A stretch of 64,000 nt of DNA, from assembly GCF_033568475.1 (NCBI RefSeq), contig NC_133121.1:128434375-128498374 (forward strand), given 5' to 3'. Both the position numbers and the translations under genes were made by a program. Below, in pieces: positions 10,621 to 24,491 of this stretch. Source of the DNA: Henckelia pumila (taxonomy: Eukaryota > Streptophyta > Magnoliopsida > Lamiales > Gesneriaceae). The first letter of the stretch is position 1. Every line of letters starts with the position of its first letter. Below the pieces are notes generated by a model. It ran no database searches. It saw nothing but the letters and a program-made list of their open reading frames with translations, and was not told where the DNA came from.

Positions 10621-12651
10621 TCATGGAGGAGGTCTATCGATACTTTCTCGAGCATTTGATGGAATATCCATGTATTGTTGCATTATTTCTGCCATCACAC
10701 TTTCCATCTACAAAAGAAATAGAATTTTATGTCATGCATTTATACATGTAATTTTTAATAACTGGTCATTTGTTAATATCAAACATGCTAATACCTGTCC
10801 TGGTAATGTTTCAGGGCCTCGGGATCCTCCAGCACCTCCAACCATCATGCTTTGCATAATACGAGTAAAATTTTGGAATTGTTGTTCTTGCATCCGCCTC
10901 ATGGATTGCTCCATCTCGGCATGCCTTTGCGCTTGATGTGCTTCCATTTCTGCATGTAATTGTGCTTCTCGTTCCGCATCTTTTGCCTCTATTTCTGCCT
11001 TCCGTTGTGCTTCTCGTGTTGCCTCCCTATCTTCCATTTCCTTTATTTTTTCTTCCATTTCCTTTAACTTTTCCGTGACATCTGAAGCAGTATCATCTCC
11101 TTGACAATGGTTACGCTTATATTGCTCAGGAAAAACTTGGCTAGGCAGTGCACCAGCTCCTAAACATCGAACTCGGCCAGAATGTTCTGGCCCAAACACC
11201 TCGCTACATAACAATTAAGTAGTATCATAAAATTTACAACATTATCAAAAATTTAATGTGCTCATTACCGAAATGCTTTCTCATGCACTTGTCTTGGATC
11301 TGTTCCCTCCGGCATGTCTTGGAGATGGCGCTTTATAGCCTCATTCAACAAAGCCTAACACAAAAAATTTCATAACAATAAAAATATATTGAGAAGTCAT
11401 TTTAAGTATTGAAACAAAATTCTTACCTCATGTCGTATAGCTTCATCATCAATAGGAGCACCTCCTTTCTTTTTACTGCGACAACTTAATTCTAATATTT
11501 CAATACGAGTGGGTTTTACACCATTCTCCTGAAACTAATCAACAAATTGCGCCATCAAACTTAACTAACATAAATTATATTTTATTCAGTTTAATCAATA
11601 CATAAAATCTCCTAAAAATATAGATAACGAAAATTTTATTGAACTTGCAAAGACAATCATTATATATAATGCTTACAAATTTATCTTCCAACGTTGGAAT
11701 ATTTATGCGTCCTTGTGCATGAATTCTTCGTTTTTTATAAGCATTTTCTCTATTGATTTTTGAAGATCTCTGCAATAAGTTTACAAAAAAATGCATTGTA
11801 TATATGCAGATATACATAAAAATAATAATAAATTTAATATTATTACCTCATTCTTCTTCCAATAGTTACATAAGGTTTCCCAAACCTCGGGTTTCAGCTT
11901 ATGAGGGACTGGACGAATTTGCAGTAGCTCATCTAAAGGAATATTCGGGTCATAAGATGTTGCCTTGACTTCAGTCCTCCATCACCTCCATGCAGCTCCC
12001 ATTATTTGCACCACAATATTTTTGCGGCGAGTAGAAATACAAAAACGTTCATACAAACATCAAACAATAACTATTATTTTCAAATTCAATTTTGGAACCA
12101 AAAGCTTTTCAACTTACAATTACAGATCCCCATGCAAGATCCAAACGATTCTTAGGCATTTTTCTCCAATCTAGAATACTAAGAGGCAATAAGTTTCCAT
12201 TCCGAGCAATCGTTCCCACAAAATTTGAAAGTGTGGTTTGCATTTATCCATAAGTTTGACCTCTTTCATTAAATCTTACAACCAACAAGTCATTGGGACC
12301 TAATGAATGAACATCCCTCATGACTGTCCTACCACGTGTATTTTGGCTCCTTTGAGATGAACCTAAAAAGGTATTTAAAACATAATATTAGTTCATTAAA
12401 AAACATAATGTTGCTTCATTGTTGTGAATTCAATTAGCTATTCATATAGGACATATAAAAAACGAATTCCAACCTTCCTCGTTATGCTCAGTATCGTGTT
12501 GTAACTCCAATTCGGCATTTAGTGTTTTCGATGCAGAGTGCGGTGGTGTTACATCTTGTGATTCATTTTCATCATTTAATCTCCTATTACTTGATTCTTC
12601 TCTTCTGAAACGTCCTCTGGTATTTTGAAGAAAATTTTGAATTCTTTTTTT
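10621..12651 (-). pseudogene. CACTA second gene, Transposase_24-like, multi-exon, with premature stops
   Basis: Exons can be followed by GT-AG borders on the minus strand: start MVKKRIQNF at 12651, then about 12362-12110, about 12010-11847, 11769-11677, 11528-11427, 11354-11269, 11203-10795 and 10707-10621 (TGA at 10621-10623). The seventh exon encodes the conserved SEVFGPEHSGRVRCLGAG block, then a highly charged alpha-helical, coiled-coil-like region rich in E, K, R and A. This matches the family of plant proteins that accompany TNP2 in CACTA elements; they are thought to bind DNA at the element ends. Two in-frame stops interrupt it: TAA at 12244-12246 and TGA at 11982-11984 (the latter where CGA is expected). 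The 5' border of the third exon is uncertain. Confidence 0.65.
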
Positions 12652-14230
12652 CACCATTTTCAAAGTAAAGCAATTCCTGCAAGCAATAGACAACAAGTGT
12701 GCGATATTTTTTAAATGATTATCATCGACATTCCACATAAGCAGAAATTTTTGTATAAAAAAAAAACCAATGATGAACCAAGAAAAAATAAATCATTTTT
12801 GCTCATCCTAAATGGGCTTAATATATGCAGATTTTGTATCTTTAAACTACGGGAATTTCTAATGTACTTTTCAATCAACAAAATCATTCAAGCAAAGATT
12901 TTGTTCTACACGGTCACAAATATGTGGCAAAGAAAAAAAAAAACAGAAATCATCACAAGAATACTTAGAAACAAATCAATATTTTAATTCTTCTCTTTCG
13001 GCCAAAAAGATACACGGAAGAATCGGCAATACGAAACAAGAACAAAATGACACAAATGAACGGAAGGAGACGAGACGATATGAACATGTGAAGATTGTTT
13101 TCTGTATATCAAAATTCACCATCAGATTTCAATTTCCCCAATCCAAGAAAATAAAAATTATTCACGCCTAAAACAATATGGATAGTCACCAAAAACTCTA
13201 GAAACCAGATTAAAATATAAGTATATATATACATCAAGAAAGAAATTACCTCCGAGATCCAAAATCAGTTGCAAGGTCCTCCCTGATAAATATCGCTAAA
13301 AAAGAGAGAGTAAACGAAGCCATATATATTACTATCACTACATTAGATAGGCGGGTTCTCGAATTGAAAGCGGGAATTGTGAAAAGATTAAAAAAATAAT
13401 GCGGGGACTTTAAAAAAAAGGGTGCCCTTTCATGGCCAATAAACGTGCTATTTTAGTGTCAATTTTGGTAAAATTTTGGGATTAATTTTTTAATAAACCA
13501 AATTTCGTGATTAAAGCAGCCGTATGATTTTATTTTTTCTTAAAATATCACAACGCGACAAATTTTGGATATTCTTTGGGTCCAATGTGATATCAATTAT
13601 TTGCAACAAAATCTTTTAAATTTCCAAGATTATAGTATGTATATATATTTAGAAAATTTTTTGATTATAAACATCATCGGTTTATATTTTGTAAATAAAA
13701 TTTTTTGTTTTATTATTTAATCATCATCATGTATATGATATATACGATATATTAATATATTATGAATTTTTTACAAATATTAAAATATATTATTTAAAAA
13801 TAATTAACATTGAAAAAAACTTTGCACAATTTTTTTAGACAATATTTGGGAAAAAAAATTATTAACTTATTTTACTCAATATTTCATACCGAACTGTTTG
13901 ATAGGATCAGGTCAGATGTTTATAAGGGAGTTGAATGAACACTAACAACAAATTTTCACTTCAAATTAAATTTAATCTGATTAGAAAACTGAACTTGAAA
14001 TTTTCGAGTGTCTATATCAGTTTGGCCAACAAAATAATGCGAAAAAAAAGCTTAACTAATAGATTAGAACAATTTTAAAAAACTTGCAAAAGGTAAACTG
14101 AAATGTAAAGAACATAGCGTGCATGGTTGAAGGATTTTCACTAGAGGCTTTGAACTCTACAGGCAAATCTCTATTCAGTTTGTACTTAAACACTACCAAA
14201 ATTGGAATTCCTAGTACTCAACTGAATTAA
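12652..14230. other. CACTA interior without a recognised gene
   Basis: This holds the upstream region and probable 5' leader of the second CACTA gene (minus strand), then AT-rich sequence. No ORF, RNA gene or complete mobile element is recognised in it. Confidence 0.4.
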
Positions 14231-14239
14231 TTACAGTAT

Positions 14240-14680
14240 GCAAACTGTTTTCAAATACAATGATTTACAAAGTGACCCTCTAGCCTAATGTGATCCTTAA
14301 TGATCAGATACGAATCTTTGTCAACTTTTCTTTGAGTGCTTAATTAGTTTAGCTTGATAGACTTGAAAGCTTGAAAGTTTAGAATAAGCAGTTCACGAGT
14401 AAGCAAAACATTGACTCCGAACTGATCTTGATCTCTATTTATAGACTTTGATCTGCAACGGTAACATTTTTTTAAAAAAAAGATTCATTCTAAATATAGT
14501 AGTCATCATAACAAATTCGGTTAGGTATGGAAAACCTTACCAGAATTTAGTTGGCTCTATGATGTAAACTTATGTCCTTCAAAGAATGTTGGTTCGGTTT
14601 AGTGTAGACAAGTTCAGTTAAGATTGATTCAATTCTTGCCTTCTAAATTTGTTAACACCAAAATTTGAATTGTTCCAACA
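14240..14680 (-). repeat. LTR-like segment with TATA box
   Basis: Minus-strand TATAAATA at 14436-14443 is followed by a leader-like sequence. The upstream edge on the minus strand begins TGTTGGAACA (14680 downwards), a common LTR start. No matching far end, target duplication or primer site was found, so it may be a truncated solo LTR or an unrelated promoter-like sequence. Confidence 0.3.
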
Positions 14681-16179
14681 CCGTTAATCGAACCGACCAA
14701 TCTTTCAAAAATGATTCAGGGTTGGTCCATTTGGTTCTTAATTGGTTTGTTGTATTTATATAATATAATATAATATAGTGCATCATCATATGTGTGTGTA
14801 TATATATATATAACCATAAATAAAAATTTTAAATTTAAGTATAAGAAATAAATTGTTTTTTTTGGGACAAGATATAAAAAATAATAAAATTCAAGAAAAA
14901 TAAAATTACAAAAAGGGTGATCCTGTTGGACCAGTTTTAACATGTTTTTTTTTAGCCAGAGTTTTAACATGTTAAGGCCAGTAAAAATTGCTTCTTAATC
15001 GGTTTGACCTCTAACGAGGACTATAGACTAATCGGTCGGGATTTCTAACAAGTTTTATAGACTACTTGATTCTTTGAGGAAAAAACAAAATTTTATGAAA
15101 GGTTTCATGCTAAACATGATGCTAGCGAATCCAATCCATTGCATCCATATATATAATGAACACAAATAATTACAAAATCATTTAATGAGTCGATTTTGTG
15201 AAACAAATATTCAAACCGACGCAAACCATTAGAAATATTATAATTTTCAAGGTAATTATGGATCGGTTCTATCTGTTTTGTGAATAAATCCGTGAGACCG
15301 TCTTACAAAAGACATACCCACATATAATGTAAGTTGATCTCATAGTACCCATTTTTGGTGTTTTTTTGTTAAGTTTTTTCCATTTACTTTTTGAAAATGT
15401 ATTCAATATTCCTATCAACCTCGTTAAAATATTTGAAAACAAATAGCATACACAATCCTTAAATTTGGAACTTCATAGTACTTCGAAAGTTGATGCAAAA
15501 ACCATGGTCACAAGTTACTCTTATTGTGAGGGCTCTTGCTCCTGATTATCGTTTAATAACCAAAGAACCAAGATTAATTAATGTAGAAAGCGAGAATGAG
15601 TAAAATTTTCATTTTTGAACCTATAGAAATTTCGGCATGAACTCCCCGTAAATAGGACATCCCAAAATATCAAAACAACACAATATCCTGTTAATACTCC
15701 AAAATAGAGTCAAATTCAACATACATAAATCCTACAGCCGCACTGGCCAGGACTAAAACACAAGCGAAGCCGGCAAGGCTCTATCACTCCACAACTAAAT
15801 CCAAAACAACAACAAAGTATATAATACAACTACTCGAGGCATCTCTCCGATAGAAAACCAAACTAGACAAAACATATATAAGTATCAGGGATCCCCTGTA
15901 TCAGAACAGTTAACAATTAGGCATTGATGACCTTCTCTTGAATGCTTTGTCCAAAATGGTTAAGAATTCTTTTGTCTAATTCAATTCTTGTGATCTTGTA
16001 CACATCGCCAAAACAATAATCAATTATATAACACAAGTAATCAAATTATGCAAGAAATATACTTTCATTAGCTTTATTTATTCATACCAAAATGAGAAGA
16101 CATAAAATTAATAAACCACTAATATTTAAATAGAAAAATCACAAGAAGAAGAAGACGACACACCTGGTTTTCTGAAAAA
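14681..16179. other. CACTA interior, noncoding
   Basis: AT-rich, with no credible gene. The segment 15600-15680 resembles a retroelement end on the minus strand (a CATGCCGAAATTTC-type sequence), but no element could be delimited. The part next to 16179 would be the 3' untranslated region of the TNP2 gene. Confidence 0.35.
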
Positions 16180-19100
16180 TCAACCTGAATTCTCATCATC
16201 TGTTTCACTATTCAGCATTGGCATGTCTTCAACTATTGATCCATCTACATCAGTTCTTATTAACTCAATATCTGCCTCGTTTACATCACCTAACAGCGAC
16301 TGCGCACCAGAAAAATTATTATGAGTGAAATGTGTTGTATCAAAATCATCTTCATCTCCCATATTGTATATATCTCTTGGTGTGTGACGAATGACACAAT
16401 ACCAGTCCTCATCTTTTGGATCACATACATAATAGACCATTTGAGCTTGTGAAGCCAAAATAAAAGGTTCGTGTTCTTCACGTTCTCCTGTATGTATCAG
16501 GCGTAAAAAGTTCACCATTTGGTATCCTAACGTATCAATTTTCACTCCATTAGTTATATTAACCCAATCACATCGAAAAAGAACAATTCGTCCACGACCA
16601 CCATAATCAAGTGAGATAACGTCAGTTAATCGGCCATAATAGGCAGACTCGCGATCATCATTATCATGAGCAGATTGCACCATCACCCCGCTATTCTGCA
16701 CTTTCTTGTTTTGTTCAGATTCCACTGTGCGAAATGCGAAACCATTTATATTGAACCCATGATAACGAAATGCCACAGAATTTGGACCACATGAAAGTGC
16801 TCTTAGATCTAAGTCATCAATTTGTTCATTTGTTCGATCAACCTACGAGATATATAAATAATTTCAGTAATTATCAAACACAATCTTAAAAAATTGATTT
16901 GTTTATCGATGAAACTGTGATGTACAAATAAATAATCATAAATTACTTACTCTTTTTGAAAACCAGTCCGCAAATTGCATCCGTACCAAATCATCCAACT
17001 CAGAATTAGTTGGACGACGACCATATCTATGTCTCCTCTTCAACTCATTCTTAAATTCGCTGTTCAATGGTAGCAGAAACAAAAATTTAGAAACTTTGAT
17101 TGATGATAAAAAAAAAAATAAATGATATAATTTTTTTAAAAAAATATATACTTACTCACGATATGGGTTCAACATTGTACAGTTAGAAATGATATATCTA
17201 TAAGCTTGATTTAGAGTTTTGACATCCAAAGTGACTACTTGGCGCCCTTTCGTAGGTCGTCCTACTTGTGAAAACATTGGCAGTGAAGGAAACTCAGCAT
17301 TCGATGTCTCTTTGTGTCGTGTTTCATTATTATAGAACGAGTTGTCACCCTCTAAATAACGAGAACAAAATACAATACATTCATCTGCAAAATATGCCTC
17401 TGCATTGTTTGCCTCTGGTCGTGCTCTGTTTCTGACAAAATTTTTAAGTCTACCAAGATATCTTTCTATCGGATACATCCATTGATAATGTACCGGTCCA
17501 GCTACTCTTGCTTCGTATGCTAAATGTACCACTAAATGCACCATTACTGTGAAAAAAGATGGTGGAAAAATTCTTTCCAATTGACACAAAGCCAGTATAA
17601 CCCCTTCTTCAGCTTTCTGTAACTCATCTTCTCGTAAGGACTTTCCACACACTGCCTTAAAATATTCACACAAAATGATTAATGGTGCAACTACTTTTTT
17701 TGACAACACTCGATGAAGAGAAATTGGAAGGAAATGTTCCATAATGACATGACAATCATGACTTTTTAATCCCATAATTCTACAACGTCCAACATCAACA
17801 CATTTTGAAATGTTGGATGACACACTATCAGGGACACGAATATCTTTAAGAACTGAACAAAATATTTTCTTTTCAGGCTTACTCAAAGAATAACAAGCAG
17901 TTGGCAAATAATCTATACCATCTGGTTGTTTCTGCAACCATAATTGTTTCATAATTCCTAAAATTTTCAAATCTCTGCGCGCGACAACATTATCTTTGCT
18001 CTTGTTCGGATCATTTAAAAGTGTACCAAGGATATTGTCACAAACATTTTTTTCAATATGCATGGGATCCAAATTATGTCTGATCAAATTGAACTCCCAA
18101 TAAGGAAGAGTGAAAAATATACTTCTTTTTTGCCACATTTGTTCAATTGACCCAGTTTTTATCCATGCAGTTGGCTTCGATGCATTACTCTTACCAAACA
18201 GGACGTTTTTGTTTTGAGTCATTTTAAGAACATCAAATCCAGACAACGGAGATAGATCTAACTCACGTAGCTCAGGCTTGCCATAACTAGCCATTTTTCG
18301 AATGTTTGCATCTGGAGATAAGAAGCGGCGATGCCCTCTAAATGACCACTTCTTTCCATGCTTCAAGTACAATGCATCTGTCTTATCAGCACATGTTGGA
18401 CATGAATTCTTAGCATATGTGTTCCATCCAGACAAACATCCCAAACCAGGAAAGTCACTAACTGTCCAAAGCAGTGCAACGTGCATCTGAAAAATTTCTT
18501 TGCTGCAAGCATCATATGTCGGTATCCCATTTTCCCACAAATCTTTCAGCTCAGCCAATAAAGGTTGCAAGTACACATCAATATCATTTCCAGGTGCTTT
18601 TGGGCCAGGAATTAATGTTGATAAAATAATTGAATGAGGTTTCATGGATTCCCAAGACGGCAAATTATAAGGCATCAAGACAATGGGCCAAGTACTGTGT
18701 GACACACTTTGATTTTTAAAAGGATTAAAACCATCAGCAGCGAGTCCCAATCGTACATTTCGAGGATCAGATGCAAAGTCATGATGTCGTTCATCAAATG
18801 CCTTCCATGCTTGTGAATCAGCCGGATGCCTCATAATTCCATCCGAAACCCATTTCTTAGAATGCCATTGCATGTTTTCAGCTATCTTAGATGACATGAA
18901 TAATCGTTGTAATCTTGGTTTTAAAGGAAAATACCAAAATATCTTGGCTGGAGTCTTCACTAAAAGACATTTTTTTTCACCTTTACTTGACTTCTTGGTT
19001 TGTTTCCGCAAGTCCTTCCATCTGGAGAGGTTGCACACTTTGCAAGCTTGCTCATTCTTATTTTCTCCCCAATAAATCTTGCAGTCATTTGGACAAGCAT

Positions 19101-19770
19101 GTATTTTTTCATAATGAAGTCCTAGTTTAGAAATTAATTTTTTAGCCTCATAAAAAGAATTAGGTACCTGTGCTTCAGATGGAAGTGCTCGACGAAGAAA
19201 CTCCAATAGTGTTGTGAATGATTTATCGCTCCATTTTCCACTGACTTTCAACTTAAATAACTTAACAAGGAATTTCAATTTCGAAAACTCGGTGCATCCA
19301 GCATATAATGGTTGTTTGGCATCATCTACCAACCGATAAAAATCTTCTACATTAGAATCATACCCTATATGACTTGTTGGTGCACCAGTGTAGTTCTCAT
19401 TATTCATAAATGATTCTTCAGGCATCCCAAGTGCTTCACGTAGCATATCTTGTATAACAGGTTCACGATTAGCCATACTAGAAACCTCACTAGATGCAGC
19501 CGAAAGATTGTTGCTTATGCTGTCATGAGATTGCATAACAAGTTTTTCTCCATGAAAACTCCAAATACGATAATCTCGTAAAATACCATTTATCAACAGA
19601 TGTTCGTGTACTGTCTGACGATCATGATTTAATGACTTTATGCATTTGCGAGAAGGACACGGCTTTGTGACTTCGTCATTTGTGTCATCAAATGCGTAAC
19701 GTAAAAAGTGTAGGACTCCCACCCGATACTCAAGACTGCCGTGGGGATAATCCATCCACGTCTTCTCCAT
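16180..19770 (-). CDS. CACTA TNP2 transposase, three exons, apparently intact
   Basis: Exons: 17156-19770, 16951-17059 and 16180-16842, all with GT-AG borders and matching phases (2615, 109 and 663 bases; about 1128 residues). Start ATG at 19768-19770. Domains in order: an N-terminal transposase-associated region (WMDYPHGSLEYRVGV, residues 5-19); the TNP2 catalytic region (from about 130, including GLAADGFNPF and HNLDPMHIEKNVCDNILGTL); a DUF4218-like region (PVHYQWMYPIERYLGRLKNF); and, in exon 3, a DUF4216-like C-terminus (GRIVLFRCDW). The protein would cut and join element ends in the nucleus. Using the alternative donor one codon earlier breaks the frame; the GA/GTAAGT donor at 17156 restores it. 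A probable 5' untranslated exon ends at 20652, with an intron at 19777-20651. The catalytic acidic residues need an alignment to confirm. Confidence 0.8.
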
Positions 19771-19776
19771 TCAAAC

Positions 19777-20651
19777 CTAATAAATCATTTTTACAAATTC
19801 GAATAAACACACACATATATATGTATATAATATATAATGAATGTATCAAATCTTTAGTGATATAATAAGAAAAACCATGTAACGAATTTTAAATATCAAC
19901 ACTAACTAATCGAGTACAATAATTTTTGAACTTTATTGAATGGAAATATAATTCTACTAAAATTAATTAACATTCTATGTCTCTAAACTGACGAAATTTT
20001 CCCTAACAGTGTTCACAAAAATTTATTTCTCATTTAATAAATATGTTTGAGTTCTGCTAAAATTTTAAACAGTATGCTACTGTAGATGTTCTATTAGATA
20101 GATTTCTCAGCTTAGGAAAACATGGGCTTATTTTATAAGATAACAATAACAATTTTGGAAGTTTGGAAATTAAACTATCAATTAAGGATTAACTTTCATT
20201 GAAAAAACACTATTTTTTTTAACAAGTTTTAAATTATTTTAAAAAGATCTGAGAACATCTTTCTTTGAAATAACATAGAGTTTGATACTTTGAGCAAACT
20301 ACTGATTATGCTAGCTTAATTAAATTATAAAAATAATTTGTAATTCTAAGAAGCTAGGCAACAACAAAATGATTTAATTCTTAAGTATTCAAAGTTGGCA
20401 GGTTTTAAATAGGAGGCATGGTGTAAGGAAAAAGCAATTGTGACCATCATAAACTTGGAATTTGATTATTAGTTGGAAAACACGTATATTGCCACAATTT
20501 TGATCTTAAATAAATTAATGCAATATGCTATCCATTATCCTATTTAAAGATTGATCACGCAATAGACGTTGATTCGCATCAAATTTTGAATCACAACTGC
20601 AAAACAACTTTTAATGAAATTAGATTACAAGGTGGATTCTAAGAGTATTAC
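19777..20651 (-). other. Probable 5'-UTR intron of the TNP2 gene
   Basis: Minus-strand donor ACAG/GTAATA lies at 20651 and acceptor TTAG/GTTTGA at 19777, just upstream of the TNP2 start codon. The sequence between is AT-rich and noncoding. This is an inference from splice-like sites only. Confidence 0.4.
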
Positions 20652-20889
20652 CTGTACAAATTAGTCGATTTTGGATGATAGAGAAGGCAGCAACGTACGA
20701 CAACGATCGAAGTTTTATTGCTCTTATTTTTTAAGGATCTTAGAAGGTTGAAATTTTACGGAGCAAGGCGAAGGTTTTACGATCGCTTGTGTGTAGGTAA
20801 GGCGTAGGGTAAAAAAATTGGTAAAGTTGGATCTGATAATTAGAGCTGTCAAACGGGCAACCCATGGCGGGGCGGATCGGCCCACTAAA

Positions 20890-22735
20890 TGAAAGAGTGG
20901 GTGCCCGGTGAGCCAACTTGTGGCTAAGGGCTTTGATGACTCTTTGTATAAACAATCTTTTGTTTAATATAATTTACACTTTTATTAATGGCAATGACTT
21001 TATCTTTTTTCATATTGTTATATTGTGATATACTATTGTTGTTTTGATAAAGACCTTGAATATACTATAGTGTATGTAAGATGTGGTAGTGCATGGGGAT
21101 GACTATCATGAAACACATCTTATAGTCACTGTATATTCTAAACGGTTCCTAGTCGATTGAGCTGTCCGTTAATAAGGATAAGGATCGCTCGAGATTGAGA
21201 CTAGCATTTGCGATGCCGAGTACCACGTTTCATTGGTATGGAACATAGAGATGTTCAAAGCATGCAAATGGATATTCATACGATGAATGATCGAACTACC
21301 CTATCCGGACTTTCCAAGTGGTTATCACTTATCGAGTGGATAAAGTCCGCGGTTTTGGTTGTTCACCATTAGTCCTTACTACTTGAAACATCATTGAGAC
21401 TCTATATGCTAGTACTGTACTTTGACTCATTTACCGACTCTATTGGGGTCATCAGGTGTCGGGATTGGGTACAATTACGACACATATAGGAGTCGATGCT
21501 TTGTTGTCAAGGATTCACCACATACTTGCGAGTGTGGATATCCTATGCAATCTGAGGAGATATTAGTGTGACGAATCTCTGGCCAGAGTACATGATGTGT
21601 TTTAAGAAATGGTTTCTTAGTAGCACATGCGATGTCACTATTTGATCTTCAAGATGTATTGCATAGTTATCGAATCTCGAACGACTCTCGATTTACCAAT
21701 GGTTGTTGATTCGATCAGGATATATGGATGAAGGGACCGTACTGTACGCTAACCAAAATCTATTGGTTCTTGCAGACACTATCAGTGATACCTAGGGAAT
21801 CATGGGGCGATGTTGCTAGGCGCTCTTACCATGATTCGATGGGCAAGTCGGAAATTGTTGTTCCGAGTCACAAGGAGTTGTGAGCCCACGACTAGCTGTA
21901 TCCCTGAACCATTGAGGGTCACACAGAGTAATGGATTTTTAATCCCCGTTGAGATAGTTAAATTTAAAGAGTTAAATTTAATGAACAAAGAAGTGGGACT
22001 TCTTATTTAAGAGTAGAGGAGTAAGATTTCCTAAAATGACATAAGGATGGGCATTTTTGAAAATTACTGAATTCGGATTCAGAAAATTTATCTTGACTTT
22101 AAAAGATGCAGAAATGGTTTCTGTGCACATTGGTGAAATTGGTTTATCAATCTGAGTCATGATGAATTTTATATTAATTTCTGAACATGCGGGCTTTGCT
22201 TGTCAGGCTTGAACTTATGACTAATGGGCCCTAAGCTGTTAGCAGCCCACATTATAAATAAGTTATTGCAATACAGAAATTACACAACAGAGGTCACAAA
22301 ATATTTTCGAAGACCCTAGCTGTGTTTTCTCTAAGTGGCCGCCCCCTTCCCTCTCTGCTCGGGAAAATCCAGCCTGTGAATTTTGAATTTGCAATCTGGT
22401 TTAACGGATCAAATTCGTTAATTCTCTTCGTAGAAACTTCTGATAGATTTTCTAGTGCAATCTATCAGAGGGATTAAATCTCTGTTCGTGGACCTGATTG
22501 AAGAACAGTTCGTCCATCAGTTCCTGGGAGATACAACAAGAGCAGAGCAATCTGTTGGTGTCCATAATCTCGATTCGAGATTGGAGGTAAAAATTTAATT
22601 GTGATTTAATTTTTACATGCACAATTCAATCGTAAAATTTTGATACCCATTATGGAATCGTTCCATATAAAAAATTTTTAAACTTTCGCTGCACCGGGTA
22701 TCAATTTTGATTGATCTGATCGCCGTTCTCCAACA
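20890..22735 (+). repeat. 5' LTR of the copia element
   Basis: Starts TGAAAGAGTG and ends CTCCAACA. A TATAAATA at 22253-22260 is the likely core promoter (29784-29791 in the other LTR). It directly precedes the primer binding site. Confidence 0.92.
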
Positions 22736-22736
22736 G

Positions 22737-22752
22737 TGGTATCAGAGCCAGG
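22737..22752 (+). other. Primer binding site of the copia element
   Basis: TGGTATCAGAGCCAGG, one base after the 5' LTR. This matches the initiator-methionine tRNA 3' end, as used by most plant copia elements. Confidence 0.9.
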
Positions 22753-24491
22753 TTGCTCAGATCAAGCGATTAAATTAATCGATTGTAAAAAAATTTTTAA
22801 GCCTCGGTTTTCGAAACAAAATAAATTTTTTAAAATAAATTTTTTTTTCCGGGCAAAACACGGGCAGCGATTGGATCGCTGCCTGGGGGGCAGCAACGGG
22901 CTGCCCGGCCCGAGCCCCTTTGGGGCGCGGGCAGCCAAGGAGCGTCCCGGGCGGCCCGGGAAAAAAAAATTAATTTTTTTATTTTTAAATTAAAATTTTA
23001 ATATGTTAAAATTCTATTTTTGGTCCGATCAAAAATTGTTTTTGATTGGTCCACGAGGCGTCGGATCGAATTGTTCGAGTCCGAAAATTTTAAAATTGAT
23101 TTTTGGATAAATTTGAATTTTTGGAAAATTTATAGATTTTATCCGTTAAATCAGATTTTATGAAATTAATTATTTTTGGTACAATTGATGATAAGATATG
23201 ATCTTATGGAAATATTGAGTAAAATATGATTTTATGTATAAAATTGGATTTTATATGTAAAATATGATTTTATTTGATAAAAAGATAAAATATGATTTTG
23301 TATGTAAAATAAGATTTTATATATGGAATATGATTTTATCCTTTTAATTTAAATTGCCATTGCATGTTATCCAATAAATTAATTTTGAATTAAATATTAT
23401 TGGATAAGGATGATCGATTGCCATGACCAATTTTGTAGGTGTATGTTAGGAATTTACATTTGTTTTTATTGTTGTTGGATTTATTAATGGGCCTGGTTTA
23501 TGGCCCAATATGAATTGTCATATGTAATAAAAGTGGGCCTGGTTTATGGCCCGTTCCCACCCCTTAAAATGTATCCCCTACTTGTCATAGTTATTTATTG
23601 TAAATACATTAGACTTAGTGGGAGATGAAGATTTGAAGATGGAGGTGGGCCCAGCAGAAAATAAAGACAGAAGAAATGTAAATTGGAAGCTCAATGTAAT
23701 AGGATTGCATTGCATACCTGCATATTACCTAAGATTGGACTTAGACTCGTGATTGGCAACCACGGGTCAATTAGAAATGGAATCGATCATCCTATATAAT
23801 ATATGATATTATCGTTGTATGCATGTTTTAGACTAAATTGTATGAATCCGGCAAGCATACAAATTATAAATGATGAGACAAATTTTCAAAATTAAAATCC
23901 CTCATTTTAAATATGATTTAAAATTGATATCAAGATAAATAAAGGAAATTTAAATATTATTTAAATGTTCCTACCTTCCATCAACGATCAATGTATGAGA
24001 TGCTACCCGCGGATACGGTCCGGCTCATATTATTGGGGGGGCCCATTCGTCGGAAAGCTGTACATTGGATCGACACATGTTGTAAGTTGGGTGGAACTCC
24101 CATGGGATTGGCTCATATTATTGGGGGATCCACATGGCGACCGTCCATCACAACTTAATATTGATGGGTCATCTTGACATGTCACAATAAACGGCGTCAT
24201 ATTATTGGGCCCTTATTGGACATGAGGTAAAAACGTGGAGGTTGCTTTGGAAGCAATTGGGCTCTACCTTTTGAAAATTATGGTTGGCTGATATTATTCG
24301 GGACCATGGTTTGTCAATTGGACTCCATGTTCCCACTAAGGAAAACAGTTTCCCGTTTTCACTAGAGGGTAGTGAAATCGTTAAAATAGTGGGAGTGAGA
24401 TTCATAAAATAAATTTTGCCTATTTTATGTCTTAGTAAATTAATTAAACAATCACTGATAATTGTCTGTTTCTTTTCAGTATTTCATAAAG
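22753..24491 (+). other. Long untranslated leader of the copia element
   Basis: About 1.7 kb without a gene. It contains a very GC-rich block (about 22858-22974) able to fold on itself, a degenerate AT-rich repeat built on AAATATGATTTTAT (23205-23345), a direct repeat of GGGCCTGGTTTATGGCCC (23487-23560) and spaced copies of a CATATTATTGGG word (24021-24300). Confidence 0.7.
24021..24300 (+). repeat. Spaced CATATTATTGGG repeats in the copia leader
   Basis: Four copies of GGCTCATATTATTGGG or close variants start near 24022, 24110, 24194 and 24286, about 85-90 bases apart, with partly similar sequence between them. This looks like a decayed tandem repeat just upstream of gag. Confidence 0.7.

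Noticed and set aside
13337..13352. TCACTACATTAG as a CACTA terminus
   Set aside because: Lies between the two CACTA genes, has no subterminal repeats beside it and no inverse partner.
21810..22010. Pair of overlapping ORFs of 62-66 codons, repeated at 29341
   Set aside because: Both are inside the copia LTRs; open by chance and duplicated because LTRs are.
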